Positions 32,827 to 40,703 of a DNA stretch of 45,309 nucleotides are shown here, piece after piece. The stretch spans positions 1-45,309 of the forward strand of contig CAYUET010000024.1 of the NCBI GenBank assembly GCA_964443875.1, written 5' to 3'. Below the pieces are notes generated by a model. It had not been told where the DNA came from. It made no database searches and saw nothing but the letters and a program-made list of their open reading frames with translations. Made by a program: the position numbers and the translations under genes. Position 1 is the first letter of the stretch; each line of letters starts with the position of its first letter. The stretch is from CAYUET01 sp964443875. GTDB lineage: Bacteria > Auribacterota > JAFGBW01.

Positions 32827-33381
32827 ATGAAACGCTTCCCTTTTATCTTTATATTCTGCCTGTCTTTGATTTTCTCCCCTTTTCTCCAGGCTCAGGATGA
32901 CCTTGAGAATGAATATGCCTACGGAACCATCACCAATATCACGGATAAAGAAATCCTGCTTAAAGAATATAATTATGAAAAAGAAGAATTCGTGGAAATA
33001 ACCTATCAGCTCATGCCTGAAACAAAAGTGAGAAATACGGACTCCATTAAATCCATACTCAATGGCAACCAGATCGAAATTTTATACCAGGATGTCGATG
33101 GTAAAAAAAACGCGCTCGTCGTTGTTCTTGAAACAGAAGAAGGCATCGTTGAACAGGACAATCCTGAAAAAGCAGCGACCGATGCGGTCGCTACAGCTGC
33201 TCCTGCCGCTCCGGCTGCCGAACAGGCAACACCCGCAGTCCCTGCAACACCTGCTGTTGAAACGCCCACTCAGGCTGTGACCCAACCCGCACCAGCATCC
33301 GAAACATCGTCTTCCCCTGCGGCTGAAGCCACACCTGCCGATGAAGCTAAAGAGCCCTCTGCTGTGGCAGAAGAGCAATAA
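32827..33381 (+). CDS. Secreted protein with Ala/Pro-rich tail
   Basis: 184 aa. The signal peptide 'MKRFPFIFIFCLSLIFSPFLQAQ' is cleaved probably after QA. A compact domain (about 25-105) reads 'YAYGTITNITDKEILLKEYNYEKEEFVEITYQLMPETKVRN...NGNQIEILYQDVDGKKNALVVVLETEEG', an OB/SH3-like beta pattern seen in small periplasmic proteins. The last ~75 residues are A/P/T/E low complexity and probably disordered. An AGAGGAA SD lies upstream of ATG. Function is unknown; single gene before the hybrid kinase. The low-complexity tail may be length-variable between strains. Confidence 0.75.
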   Translation: MKRFPFIFIFCLSLIFSPFLQAQDDLENEYAYGTITNITDKEILLKEYNYEKEEFVEITYQLMPETKVRNTDSIKSILNGNQIEILYQDVDGKKNALVVVLETEEGIVEQDNPEKAATDAVATAAPAAPAAEQATPAVPATPAVETPTQAVTQPAPASETSSSPAAEATPADEAKEPSAVAEEQ

Positions 33382-33527
33382 TCCACAGCTGATTTTTCCC
33401 TGGAAAAACAGAGCATGATCCGGATTTACACTGAAGCCCCCCGCTATTTACTTGTAAAAAATTTACATTTTGATAAATTGAGTCATTCAAAAATTATTAA
33501 TAATAAATTTCCACCTTACATAAAGTT

Positions 33528-35489
33528 ATGAATAATAACAATCCGACGGTTGTGCTCATCCTGGAGGATGAAAGCACTCATATTGAAGCCATAAGACGAG
33601 CCTTTACAGACCATTCTTCTTTTGAAATTCATTTTAAAAACTCCCTTTCCGAAGGTCTGGCCTCACTCGCTTCACTCAAACCCGATATCCTTCTTGCGGA
33701 TCTGAATCTTCCGGACGGGCATTGCCTCGAATTTTTTGAAAAAAATTCCTCCTCTGTTTCTGTCCCCTTTATCATTATGACCAGTTACGGAAACGAACTT
33801 TCCGCTGTCCGCACCCTTAAAGCAGGGGCTCTGAATTACATCGTCAAATCTCCGGATACCTTCACCCAGATTCCCTTTATCATCGAAAGATCCCTGGGGG
33901 AATGGAACAACCTGAAAGCCCGCAAAAAGGCAGAAGAAGATTTGAAGGCCAGCCGTGAAAATTTTGAATCCCTGTTCAATGAGATCAGCGAATATGTCTT
34001 CATCTTCGATTCACAGGGCAAAATTATCGACTGCAACTCGATTGTTGAAAAAATATTAGGACAAAACAAAAAAGAACTCCTGAACAAACCCGTAATCACT
34101 CTCCATCCTGAGTTGTTCCAGGAAGAGGCGAATACCCTCCTGCAGGAAATACTTCAGAATAAAAGAGACTTCTTCAACCTCCCGATCAGGACTGCGCAGG
34201 GCGAACTTATTCCTGTTGAAACCCGGATCACAAAAGGCCAGTGGTATGGGAAACCGGTATTTTTCGCCATCAGCAGGGACATTTCCACCCGCCTGAAAAT
34301 GGAACAGGAAAAAATGGAAATAGAAAGAAAACTCCTGCATTCCCAGAAAATGGAAAGCCTGGGTGTTCTGGCCGGAGGAATCGCACACGACTTCAACAAT
34401 CTCCTGACCGCCATCATCGGCAACCTTGAACTTATTCAAATTCAGGGATTCAACGCCCCTTTTGCCAAAGACATGATGGATCAGGCCGTTCAGGCCGGAC
34501 GAAAAGCTTCTGATCTGACCCGGCAAATGCTGGCGTATTCCGGAAAAGGACGTTTCATCATCCGCCCCATTGATATCAATCACCTTATCCGCGGGATTTC
34601 AGCGCTTCTTAAAAGCTCCATCAATAAAAATGCTGTTCTTCACCTGAATCTTCCGGTGAACATTCCCCCCATCATGGCCGACTCCTCCCAGATTGAGCAG
34701 GTCATTATGAACCTCATTCTCAATGCTTCAGAGGCCATCGGAGACAATACCGGAATCATTAATTTAATCACCGGAATTGAAAAGTTTTCCGCAGAAACAC
34801 TCAGCAAAAGCCGCGTTCCGGAAAAACTGGATCCCGGTAAATATCTTTACATGAATATCACGGATTCCGGCTGCGGAATGAAACCGGAAACACTGGACAG
34901 AATGTTTGACCCTTTTTACTCCACAAAATTTACCGGAAGAGGCCTCGGACTTTCGGCGGTCATGGGAATCGTGAAATCCCACAAAGGCGCCATCTTTGTT
35001 AAAAGCGAATACGGGGAAGGAACCGATATCAAACTCCTTTTTCCTATCTTTACCTCTGAGAAAATATCCCTCCAGTCTCCTGAACAGCTTAAAGGGCCCG
35101 AATCAGCTGAATATTTGAACAATAAAGGCACTCTCCTCATTGCCGACGACGAACTGCCGGTCAGAAACCTTTGCAAAAACATGCTGGAATACATGGGCTA
35201 CACCCTTTGTCTTGCCTGTGACGGCCGGGAAGCTGTTGAAATTTTCAAAATCCACCAAAAAACCATAAAATGCGCCCTTCTGGATTTAAATATGCCCAAT
35301 TTAGACGGCATTGCGACCTTTACGGAGTTAAGAAAAATCAAACCGGATTTGCAAATCATTTTAATGAGCGGCTATCATGATGATGAAGTTGTCAGAAAAT
35401 ATTCAGATAAACACTTTTCCGGGCTTCTGCAGAAACCTTTTAATATGAACCAGCTGAAAGAGGCGCTTGAACGGGTGATGAAGCCCTGA
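33528..35489 (+). CDS. Hybrid histidine kinase: REC-PAS-HisKA-HATPase-REC
   Basis: 653 aa, cytoplasmic (no TM). Domains in order: N-terminal receiver (8-120, phospho-Asp D58 in 'PDILLADLNLPDGH', Lys near 107), PAS (about 142-262), HisKA with H287 ('LGVLAGGIAHDFNNLLTAIIGNL'), HATPase_c ('EQVIMNLILNASEAIGD' N box, 'MNITDSGCGMKPETLDRMFDPFYSTKFTGRGLGLSAVMGIVKSHKG' G boxes), C-terminal receiver (about 540-650, phospho-Asp in 'CALLDLNMPNLDG', Lys in 'GLLQKPFN'). The N-terminal receiver lets an upstream kinase gate activity; the phosphoryl group must leave through a separate Hpt or regulator not seen here. Stand-alone and convergent with the methyltransferase gene. Confidence 0.95.
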   Translation: MNNNNPTVVLILEDESTHIEAIRRAFTDHSSFEIHFKNSLSEGLASLASLKPDILLADLNLPDGHCLEFFEKNSSSVSVPFIIMTSYGNELSAVRTLKAGALNYIVKSPDTFTQIPFIIERSLGEWNNLKARKKAEEDLKASRENFESLFNEISEYVFIFDSQGKIIDCNSIVEKILGQNKKELLNKPVITLHPELFQEEANTLLQEILQNKRDFFNLPIRTAQGELIPVETRITKGQWYGKPVFFAISRDISTRLKMEQEKMEIERKLLHSQKMESLGVLAGGIAHDFNNLLTAIIGNLELIQIQGFNAPFAKDMMDQAVQAGRKASDLTRQMLAYSGKGRFIIRPIDINHLIRGISALLKSSINKNAVLHLNLPVNIPPIMADSSQIEQVIMNLILNASEAIGDNTGIINLITGIEKFSAETLSKSRVPEKLDPGKYLYMNITDSGCGMKPETLDRMFDPFYSTKFTGRGLGLSAVMGIVKSHKGAIFVKSEYGEGTDIKLLFPIFTSEKISLQSPEQLKGPESAEYLNNKGTLLIADDELPVRNLCKNMLEYMGYTLCLACDGREAVEIFKIHQKTIKCALLDLNMPNLDGIATFTELRKIKPDLQIILMSGYHDDEVVRKYSDKHFSGLLQKPFNMNQLKEALERVMKP

Positions 35490-35520
35490 ACTTTCATGCC
35501 TCAGGAACTGTTCTTCAGGA

Positions 35521-36390
35521 TCAGGAACTCCACCGGCAGAAGGCCCCGCTTGGAAGACTTCTTCCTGTATTTTCTTCATGAATCAGCATTTCCGAAGCCT
35601 CATATTTCCCCCCCGGAGGTAAAATTTCCTTCAGAAGATTTTCCAAAGCCACAGGCGTATAGCCGGGGGTATGCCCGGATAAAATCATAAACTGAAACTC
35701 ACCGGAAAACAATCCTTTCAAATCTTTCAGCAGTCCTGTCAGATGATCTTCTATTTTCCAGATTTCATTGTTTGTGCCACGGCCAAAGGACGGAGGATCC
35801 AGAATGACCGCATCATAGGTTTTGTTTCTCTTGATTTCCCTTTTTACAAATTTTTGAACATCATCCACCATCCAGCGTATGTTTTTATCCTGAAGGCCTG
35901 AAATTTTCGCATTCTCTTTGGCCCAGTCCACCACCCCTTTTGCCGCATCCACATGGGTGACATGGGCGCCGGCTTTTGCACAGGCCAGGGTTAAGGCTCC
36001 GGTGTAGGCAAATAAATTCAGTATTTCAGGGGCCTTTTCCGAGGCCAGTATACGCCTTGAACACCAGTCCATCATGGAAAAATGTTCGGGAAAAAGACCG
36101 ATGTGGCCGAATCCGGTCAATTTGATTTTATAGGACAGATCATGACACAGAACCGTCCATTCCGAAGAGAGACCTGAGGAATACTGCCATTTTCCTGACC
36201 CCGAGGCATTTCTCTCAAAACGTGCATGAGGCCTCTTCCATTCCAAGTCATTGAGTTTTTTGCTCCAGACAGCCTGCAGGGAAGGCCGCACAAGCCGGAA
36301 ATCCCCGACCTGTTCCAGCTTTTCAAAATTTCCGCTGTCTATTAACTGATAACCCTTTTTTTTCATATTCATGAGTATGCTTAATCCCAT
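35521..36390 (-). CDS. Class I SAM-dependent methyltransferase (RlmI/COG1092-like)
   Basis: 289 aa. SAM-binding motif I 'ILNLFAYTGALTLACAKAGAHVTHVDAAKGVVDWAKENA' and catalytic motif IV 'YDAVILDPPSFGRG' match the COG1092 group of rRNA (cytosine-C5) methyltransferases such as RlmI. The usual N-terminal PUA domain is not obvious: the first ~90 residues are shorter ('YQLIDSGNFEKLEQVGDFRLVRPSLQAVWSKKL'), as in the stand-alone subgroup. ATG 36390 overlaps the mazG-like stop by ten bases; ATG 36372 is an alternative. Last gene of the four-gene set SRAP, peroxiredoxin, MazG, methyltransferase. Substrate RNA not known. Confidence 0.85.
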   Translation of the reverse strand: MGLSILMNMKKKGYQLIDSGNFEKLEQVGDFRLVRPSLQAVWSKKLNDLEWKRPHARFERNASGSGKWQYSSGLSSEWTVLCHDLSYKIKLTGFGHIGLFPEHFSMMDWCSRRILASEKAPEILNLFAYTGALTLACAKAGAHVTHVDAAKGVVDWAKENAKISGLQDKNIRWMVDDVQKFVKREIKRNKTYDAVILDPPSFGRGTNNEIWKIEDHLTGLLKDLKGLFSGEFQFMILSGHTPGYTPVALENLLKEILPPGGKYEASEMLIHEENTGRSLPSGAFCRWSS

Positions 36391-36713
36391 TGCTTTCGTT
36401 TTTTACTTAAAGCACCGCCCATTTTCACTTCCCATTCAGGAACCTTTTTCCGGATTTTCTCCAGTTTCTTCGAAACGGCCTCCTCGAGCGAAATATCATA
36501 AAGAGAGGCCAGCTCACAAAGGGAAAGAAAGACATCCGCCAGTTCATCCGAGAGTTTGTCTGTGTTCTTTTCTACTTCATAGATTTCCAGATTCATGGCC
36601 TCTTTGGAAACCTCGCCCACTTCCTCCGTAAGCGCCAGAAGGCTCGCAATCCGGGGATGCTGAACAGGTTTCAATACTTCCGTAATCGTCTTCTGAAATT
36701 CCTCAAGCGTCAT
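36381..36713 (-). CDS. MazG-like nucleotide pyrophosphohydrolase
   Basis: 110 aa, the single-domain size. It shows the all-alpha NTP-PPase metal site: 'LTEEVGEVSKEAMNLE' (EExxE) and 'LSDELADVFLSLCELASLYDISLEEAVSKKLEKIRKKVPEW' (ExxD). Such proteins hydrolyse (d)NTPs, often damaged or non-canonical, to the monophosphate and pyrophosphate. The start overlaps the peroxiredoxin stop by four bases (ATGA) and the end overlaps the methyltransferase start. Position with a peroxiredoxin and SRAP suggests an oxidative-damage housekeeping operon. Confidence 0.9.
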   Translation of the reverse strand: MTLEEFQKTITEVLKPVQHPRIASLLALTEEVGEVSKEAMNLEIYEVEKNTDKLSDELADVFLSLCELASLYDISLEEAVSKKLEKIRKKVPEWEVKMGGALSKKRKQWD

Positions 36714-37261
36714 ACCCCTTTTCCTTCCAGATCTTTAAGAATTTCACCGGCATGGCTCTCCGGCCTGACCTTTTCGTAAATTTTAACAATAATCCCCTCA
36801 GGATTAATCAGATAAGTCATGCGCCGGGTCACCGGGATTTTAATCCCGGCAAAAGGGACTCCCATGGCACCATAATCCTTAATCACATTCTTTTCATCGT
36901 CGGATAACAAAAGAAAAGGGAGCTTATACTTTTTAGAAAATTTTTCATGACTCTCAGGAGAGTCACTGCTGATTCCGATAACCTGTATGCCTTTTTTAAC
37001 ATAAAGCAAATGCCTGTCGCGAAAGTTGCAGGCTTCCTTCGTGCAGCCCAGGGTGTTGTCCCTGGGGTAAAAATACAACACCACCCATTTCCCTTTGAAA
37101 TCCAGCAAAGAACGGGGATTTCCCTCTGAATCCTTAAGGGTAAAATCCGGTGCTTGCATACCTTCTTCCAATTTCACAGGGACCTCCAATGCTGAAAGAA
37201 TTTTATCTGAAAGAAATAAAAAAAAACATGCTCCCAGAATAACATAAGTGAGGGTCTTCAT
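36710..37261 (-). CDS. Membrane-anchored or exported BCP-type peroxiredoxin
   Basis: 183 aa. An N-terminal hydrophobic segment ('TLTYVILGACFFLFLSDKILSAL') acts as signal or anchor. The thioredoxin-like AhpC/TSA domain follows: 'GMQAPDFTLKDSEGNPRSLLDFKGKWVVLYFYPRDNTLGCTKEACNFRDRH', with peroxidatic Cys in 'TLGCTKEAC' and a second Cys five residues later, the BCP/PrxQ pattern, then 'VIGISSDSPESHEKFSKKYKLPFLLLSDDEKNVIKDYGA'. It reduces hydroperoxides. Export is unusual for BCP, so it likely protects the periplasm. The start is 21 bases downstream of the SRAP gene. Confidence 0.92.
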   Translation of the reverse strand: MKTLTYVILGACFFLFLSDKILSALEVPVKLEEGMQAPDFTLKDSEGNPRSLLDFKGKWVVLYFYPRDNTLGCTKEACNFRDRHLLYVKKGIQVIGISSDSPESHEKFSKKYKLPFLLLSDDEKNVIKDYGAMGVPFAGIKIPVTRRMTYLINPEGIIVKIYEKVRPESHAGEILKDLEGKGV

Positions 37262-37282
37262 AAAATAATTTTCATACCTCTC

Positions 37283-37984
37283 TTAAAAGAGTTTAAGCTG
37301 TTCATATTTTCTGACAGATTCACTGGAGAGTGTATTTATACAATCCGGAGAATCCTGGAAAGAAGAATTAATTTTCGTGGACACACGATAGCCTTCCATT
37401 TCATTCCCGGAAAAAGGCTGCAGATGCTTTAAAAGATCCTGTTTATCCTGACAATCCCAATTCAGCCATTTTTTGTAATCTGTAAGGGGAAAAATGGCCG
37501 GCATACGCTCATGCAAAGGCCTGATCAGCTCGTTGGCATTCACCGTTATGATCGCACAGGAAGGCAGGAGCTCCCCCTTGTGGTCGGAATAATTCCATAT
37601 TCCAGCAAAGAAAAAGGGCCTCTTTTGCTTTAAATGAAAATAAAAAGGGAGCTTTTCGTGGGAGGTATGCATCCATTCATAAAAACCGTCCGCCAGAATC
37701 AGGCACCTTCTCTGTCTCAGGGATTCATTAAAAAAACTCCGGTTGCTTAAAGTCTCCATCCGGATATTGATAGTCTGCCGGTAAACCGGCACAGAAGCAC
37801 CCCAGTTTGGAACAAACCCCCACCTCTGTACACTCCATTTAAATCCCGCCTCCTGAATCAAAACACAGAGATCCTGCCCCGGAGAAATATTGTAACTCAG
37901 AGGGATATCGGCTGTACTATCGCAAATAGCGATTATTTTTGCCGCATCAATTAAAGAAGTTGTTCTGACAAATCGTCCACACAT
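37283..37984 (-). CDS. SOS response-associated peptidase, YedK/HMCES (SRAP)
   Basis: 233 aa, normal length. It begins MCGRF, so Cys2 becomes the N-terminal residue that crosslinks to abasic sites in single-stranded DNA. Other active-site blocks: 'YNISPGQDLCVL', 'WGFVPNWGA', 'INIRMETL' (Asn), 'RCLILADGFYEW' (Glu), 'AIITVNANELIRPLHERMPAIFP' (His). It protects abasic sites during replication. First gene of the four-gene minus-strand set and divergent from the ExbB-like operon; the ~100-base divergent gap 37985-38084 must contain both promoters. Confidence 0.95.
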   Translation of the reverse strand: MCGRFVRTTSLIDAAKIIAICDSTADIPLSYNISPGQDLCVLIQEAGFKWSVQRWGFVPNWGASVPVYRQTINIRMETLSNRSFFNESLRQRRCLILADGFYEWMHTSHEKLPFYFHLKQKRPFFFAGIWNYSDHKGELLPSCAIITVNANELIRPLHERMPAIFPLTDYKKWLNWDCQDKQDLLKHLQPFSGNEMEGYRVSTKINSSFQDSPDCINTLSSESVRKYEQLKLF

Positions 37985-38084
37985 AATTAAATTTTAACAA
38001 AATTTTTCTTGGTAAGTAAAAGGTTGATTTGCTAATGTCGAAAATACTTTATAAACATAAACAATCAAGAATGGTAATAAGATT

Positions 38085-39098
38085 ATGAAACTTCAAAAAT
38101 TATTTCCTACAGGACGTGTAAAATTATACATTCTGAATTCATTCCTGTTAGCTCCGGTATTCCTGGCTTTATTCTATCTTGTCATTTACCCTACAAAGGG
38201 CACCTTTCTCAATAATGACATTTACAAACTATGGTACTGCAACGGCAATAACGTCATCTATTCAACATGGGCTTTTTTTATAGGCTTTTTCCTTGTCTAC
38301 TATCGCTGGAGAGATCAGCTCCGGGATTTCCACAGTGTCGACTTTCTTGAAAAACAACTCAAAAAAATAAACCGCATTACAAAAGAAAATAGTACAAAAC
38401 TGCTGGAAGAATATTCCAAATATAAAGTATTCATGAACGGATTGCTTGTTCATGAACGTTTTTCAAGACTTATGAAACACGTTGAGACGGGAAGTTCCTG
38501 GGGTGAAACCGAATCCCTTTCAAAGGGAATGGCTTCCGCTGACCTCGATGCCATTGAATCTTCCCATACCTGGACCCGCTTTATTATCTGGCTTATCCCG
38601 ATTATCGGGTTTATCGGAACCGTTCTGGGTATCGGACTCGCCATCGGGGGATTTAACTCCGTTTTGGAAGGGGCCAAAGGCCTGGATGCCATGAAAAAAT
38701 CCCTGGGAGGTATTACCAACTCCCTGGCTTATGCCTTTGAAACAACCCTGGTCGCCCTTTATTTAGATGCCATCCTCATGGTTTTTCTTTCTCAGGTCCA
38801 AAAACAGGGGGACGATCTTTTAGAAAAAATTGATGCCGTGTTTACGGATTGGGTTTTAGCTAAAATCGAACATGTGGACAGCGGACCTGCAGGTTCAGGA
38901 ATCAATCTTACCCCTGAAGCCATCGAAATCTTTGGAGAATTCTCCAAATCCGCGGAAAAACTGACCAATCTGAACAAACTGGATTCCTTTGAAGGAACAA
39001 TGATCAGCATCAAACAAACTCTCAGCGACCTGAAACCTGTTCTTGAGACCTTGACTAAAAAACGTTCGATTCGCGTAATCGAACAAATTGAAGAGTAA
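38085..39098 (+). CDS. MotA/TolQ/ExbB-type proton-channel protein
   Basis: 337 aa. Hydrophobic segments near 14-35, 57-73, 164-188 and 214-236. The last pair is the MotA/TolQ/ExbB core: 'FIIWLIPIIGFIGTVLGIGLAIGGF', then 'MKKSLGGITNSLAYAFETTLVALYLDAILMVFLSQVQKQGDDLL', with the family P-x3-G-x-x-G-T-V-x-G and the Thr/Ala-rich channel helix. A cytoplasmic helical stretch (about 80-160) separates the TM pairs, and a C-terminal tail of ~90 residues extends beyond the core. These proteins form pentamers that convert proton or sodium flow into mechanical work in a partner protein. The partner follows six bases later. Confidence 0.9.
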   Translation: MKLQKLFPTGRVKLYILNSFLLAPVFLALFYLVIYPTKGTFLNNDIYKLWYCNGNNVIYSTWAFFIGFFLVYYRWRDQLRDFHSVDFLEKQLKKINRITKENSTKLLEEYSKYKVFMNGLLVHERFSRLMKHVETGSSWGETESLSKGMASADLDAIESSHTWTRFIIWLIPIIGFIGTVLGIGLAIGGFNSVLEGAKGLDAMKKSLGGITNSLAYAFETTLVALYLDAILMVFLSQVQKQGDDLLEKIDAVFTDWVLAKIEHVDSGPAGSGINLTPEAIEIFGEFSKSAEKLTNLNKLDSFEGTMISIKQTLSDLKPVLETLTKKRSIRVIEQIEE

Positions 39099-39104
39099 TT
39101 CGCC

Positions 39105-40703
39105 GTGGGTAAGCGATCCAGAGAAATCAACATGATGCACTCTTCGTTTCTCGATGTGTTGTTTAACACCATCGGGGCTATTGTGTTTATCTTTCTCATT
39201 TATGCGGTTATGACCAATGACCTCGTTGAAGAAAGAAACACGGCACGACAAGAACTCAATAAAGAAATTAAAAAAATTGAGGAAGCGAAAAAAGAACTGA
39301 CGACAGTTCAAAAAAACGAAAAAGAAGCCAAACAGGAACTGGAAAAAACGAAACAGGAAATCCAGAAATCCCAGCAGGAACTGGATAAGGCTCAATCCGA
39401 AATTAAAGTCCAGAAAGTCAAGCTCAAATCCAAAGATAAAACCATCAAGCAGTTGAAAAAGATCGTGTCCACCCTCGATAAAGGCTCGGGAATGGACACA
39501 AAGCTCAATCCAGCCCAGATGGCGGAATGGGGTGAGTCCGGAGGGGCTGAAGCCACAAAAATTTCCGGGAAATTGATGGGTGAAAATACCGAAAGTGCAC
39601 TGGTGAATGTCACCCCCACCGGCTTTTCCATTTCCGGCAACGATATCTCGACCTCCGCACAATTGAACCGCTGGATTAAATATTTTGACCCCCAGAACCA
39701 GAAAATGGAATTTATCTCCTCCCTTGAATCTCCTCAGAAAATCCAGGAATTCAACACCCTTTTGAATGAAAACAAAATCCAGCAGGGTACCGGATTGAAA
39801 TCCCTTCCGGATACCGCCTTCCCTTCCAAGCTCAATGAAAAAGGGGAATTCGGCAGCGATACCAATGCGGATGGAAAAGTGGACAGCATCTGGTATGATC
39901 CGGGTAAAGACGGCAAGCCCCAGAAATTAAAGAAAGACATCAACGGGGATGAAAAATTTGATGAAGTCTACATGAATTATGACCCCGCCACAAAACTCTG
40001 GAAAACAAAACTGGCGGATGTGAATAACGACGGAATGATGGATACGGCCTTTATTGATTCTGATCTCAAAAATCAGAATTATGAAATCAAAATGGCGGAC
40101 TTCAATCCCAAAACGGGTAAGGCACGCGCGAAATATGAAGACAAAAACAATGACGGTATCTATGATGTCAAATATGTCGATACGCAGAGCGACGACGAGG
40201 ATTGGGAAGAAGTCTACTCCGATATGGACAAAACAACCAAAAAATGGACCTCTGTTGCAATGGATACCAATAATGACGGGATGCCGGATGTAACCCTCAA
40301 AGACACAGATCCTTCCAATGATGTGTTTGAAGAAAAAATGGTGGATACCGACTATGACGGAAACTTTGATTCACGCTGGATGGACCTGGAACCCAATGAT
40401 TCAGACTGGGAAGCAGAATACAGGGGGCAGGATGAAAAATCAGGGTTCTGGAAAGAAGTTTTCTTTGATACCAATGCGGACGGGAAATGGGATGTTCATG
40501 GCATCAACTCCCTTCTTAAATCCGAATCCTTCAACATCCTGCTGAAAGATGAAAATAATGACGGAAAATTTGAAGTTAAAATGGAAGATGCCAATAATGA
40601 CGGAGCTTATGAATTTCGATATGAGGATCCCAATAATGACGGAAAGTATGAGAAAACGTTAACTCTGGATCCTACTACTGAAGAATACATTGAAAAGCAA
40701 TAA
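39105..40703 (+). CDS. ExbD/MotB-position protein: TM helix, coiled coil, ten Ca-binding-type loops
   Basis: 532 aa from GTG 39105 with GAAGAG eight bases upstream. A single TM helix (about 15-35, 'FLDVLFNTIGAIVFIFLIYAV') carries Asp17 at its start, the place of the proton-accepting Asp in ExbD, TolR and MotB. Residues ~40-125 are an E/K/Q heptad coiled coil. A globular part follows (125-245), then ten loops of form DxNxDGxx(D/E) between ~250 and 516 (e.g. 'DTNADGKVD', 'DKNNDGIYD', 'DPNNDGKYE'). These are EF-hand/dockerin or thrombospondin-3-like calcium loops without the usual helices. No OmpA peptidoglycan domain is present, unlike MotB or ZorB. Translation is coupled to the next gene (14-base overlap). 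Confidence 0.82.
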   Translation: MGKRSREINMMHSSFLDVLFNTIGAIVFIFLIYAVMTNDLVEERNTARQELNKEIKKIEEAKKELTTVQKNEKEAKQELEKTKQEIQKSQQELDKAQSEIKVQKVKLKSKDKTIKQLKKIVSTLDKGSGMDTKLNPAQMAEWGESGGAEATKISGKLMGENTESALVNVTPTGFSISGNDISTSAQLNRWIKYFDPQNQKMEFISSLESPQKIQEFNTLLNENKIQQGTGLKSLPDTAFPSKLNEKGEFGSDTNADGKVDSIWYDPGKDGKPQKLKKDINGDEKFDEVYMNYDPATKLWKTKLADVNNDGMMDTAFIDSDLKNQNYEIKMADFNPKTGKARAKYEDKNNDGIYDVKYVDTQSDDEDWEEVYSDMDKTTKKWTSVAMDTNNDGMPDVTLKDTDPSNDVFEEKMVDTDYDGNFDSRWMDLEPNDSDWEAEYRGQDEKSGFWKEVFFDTNADGKWDVHGINSLLKSESFNILLKDENNDGKFEVKMEDANNDGAYEFRYEDPNNDGKYEKTLTLDPTTEEYIEKQ

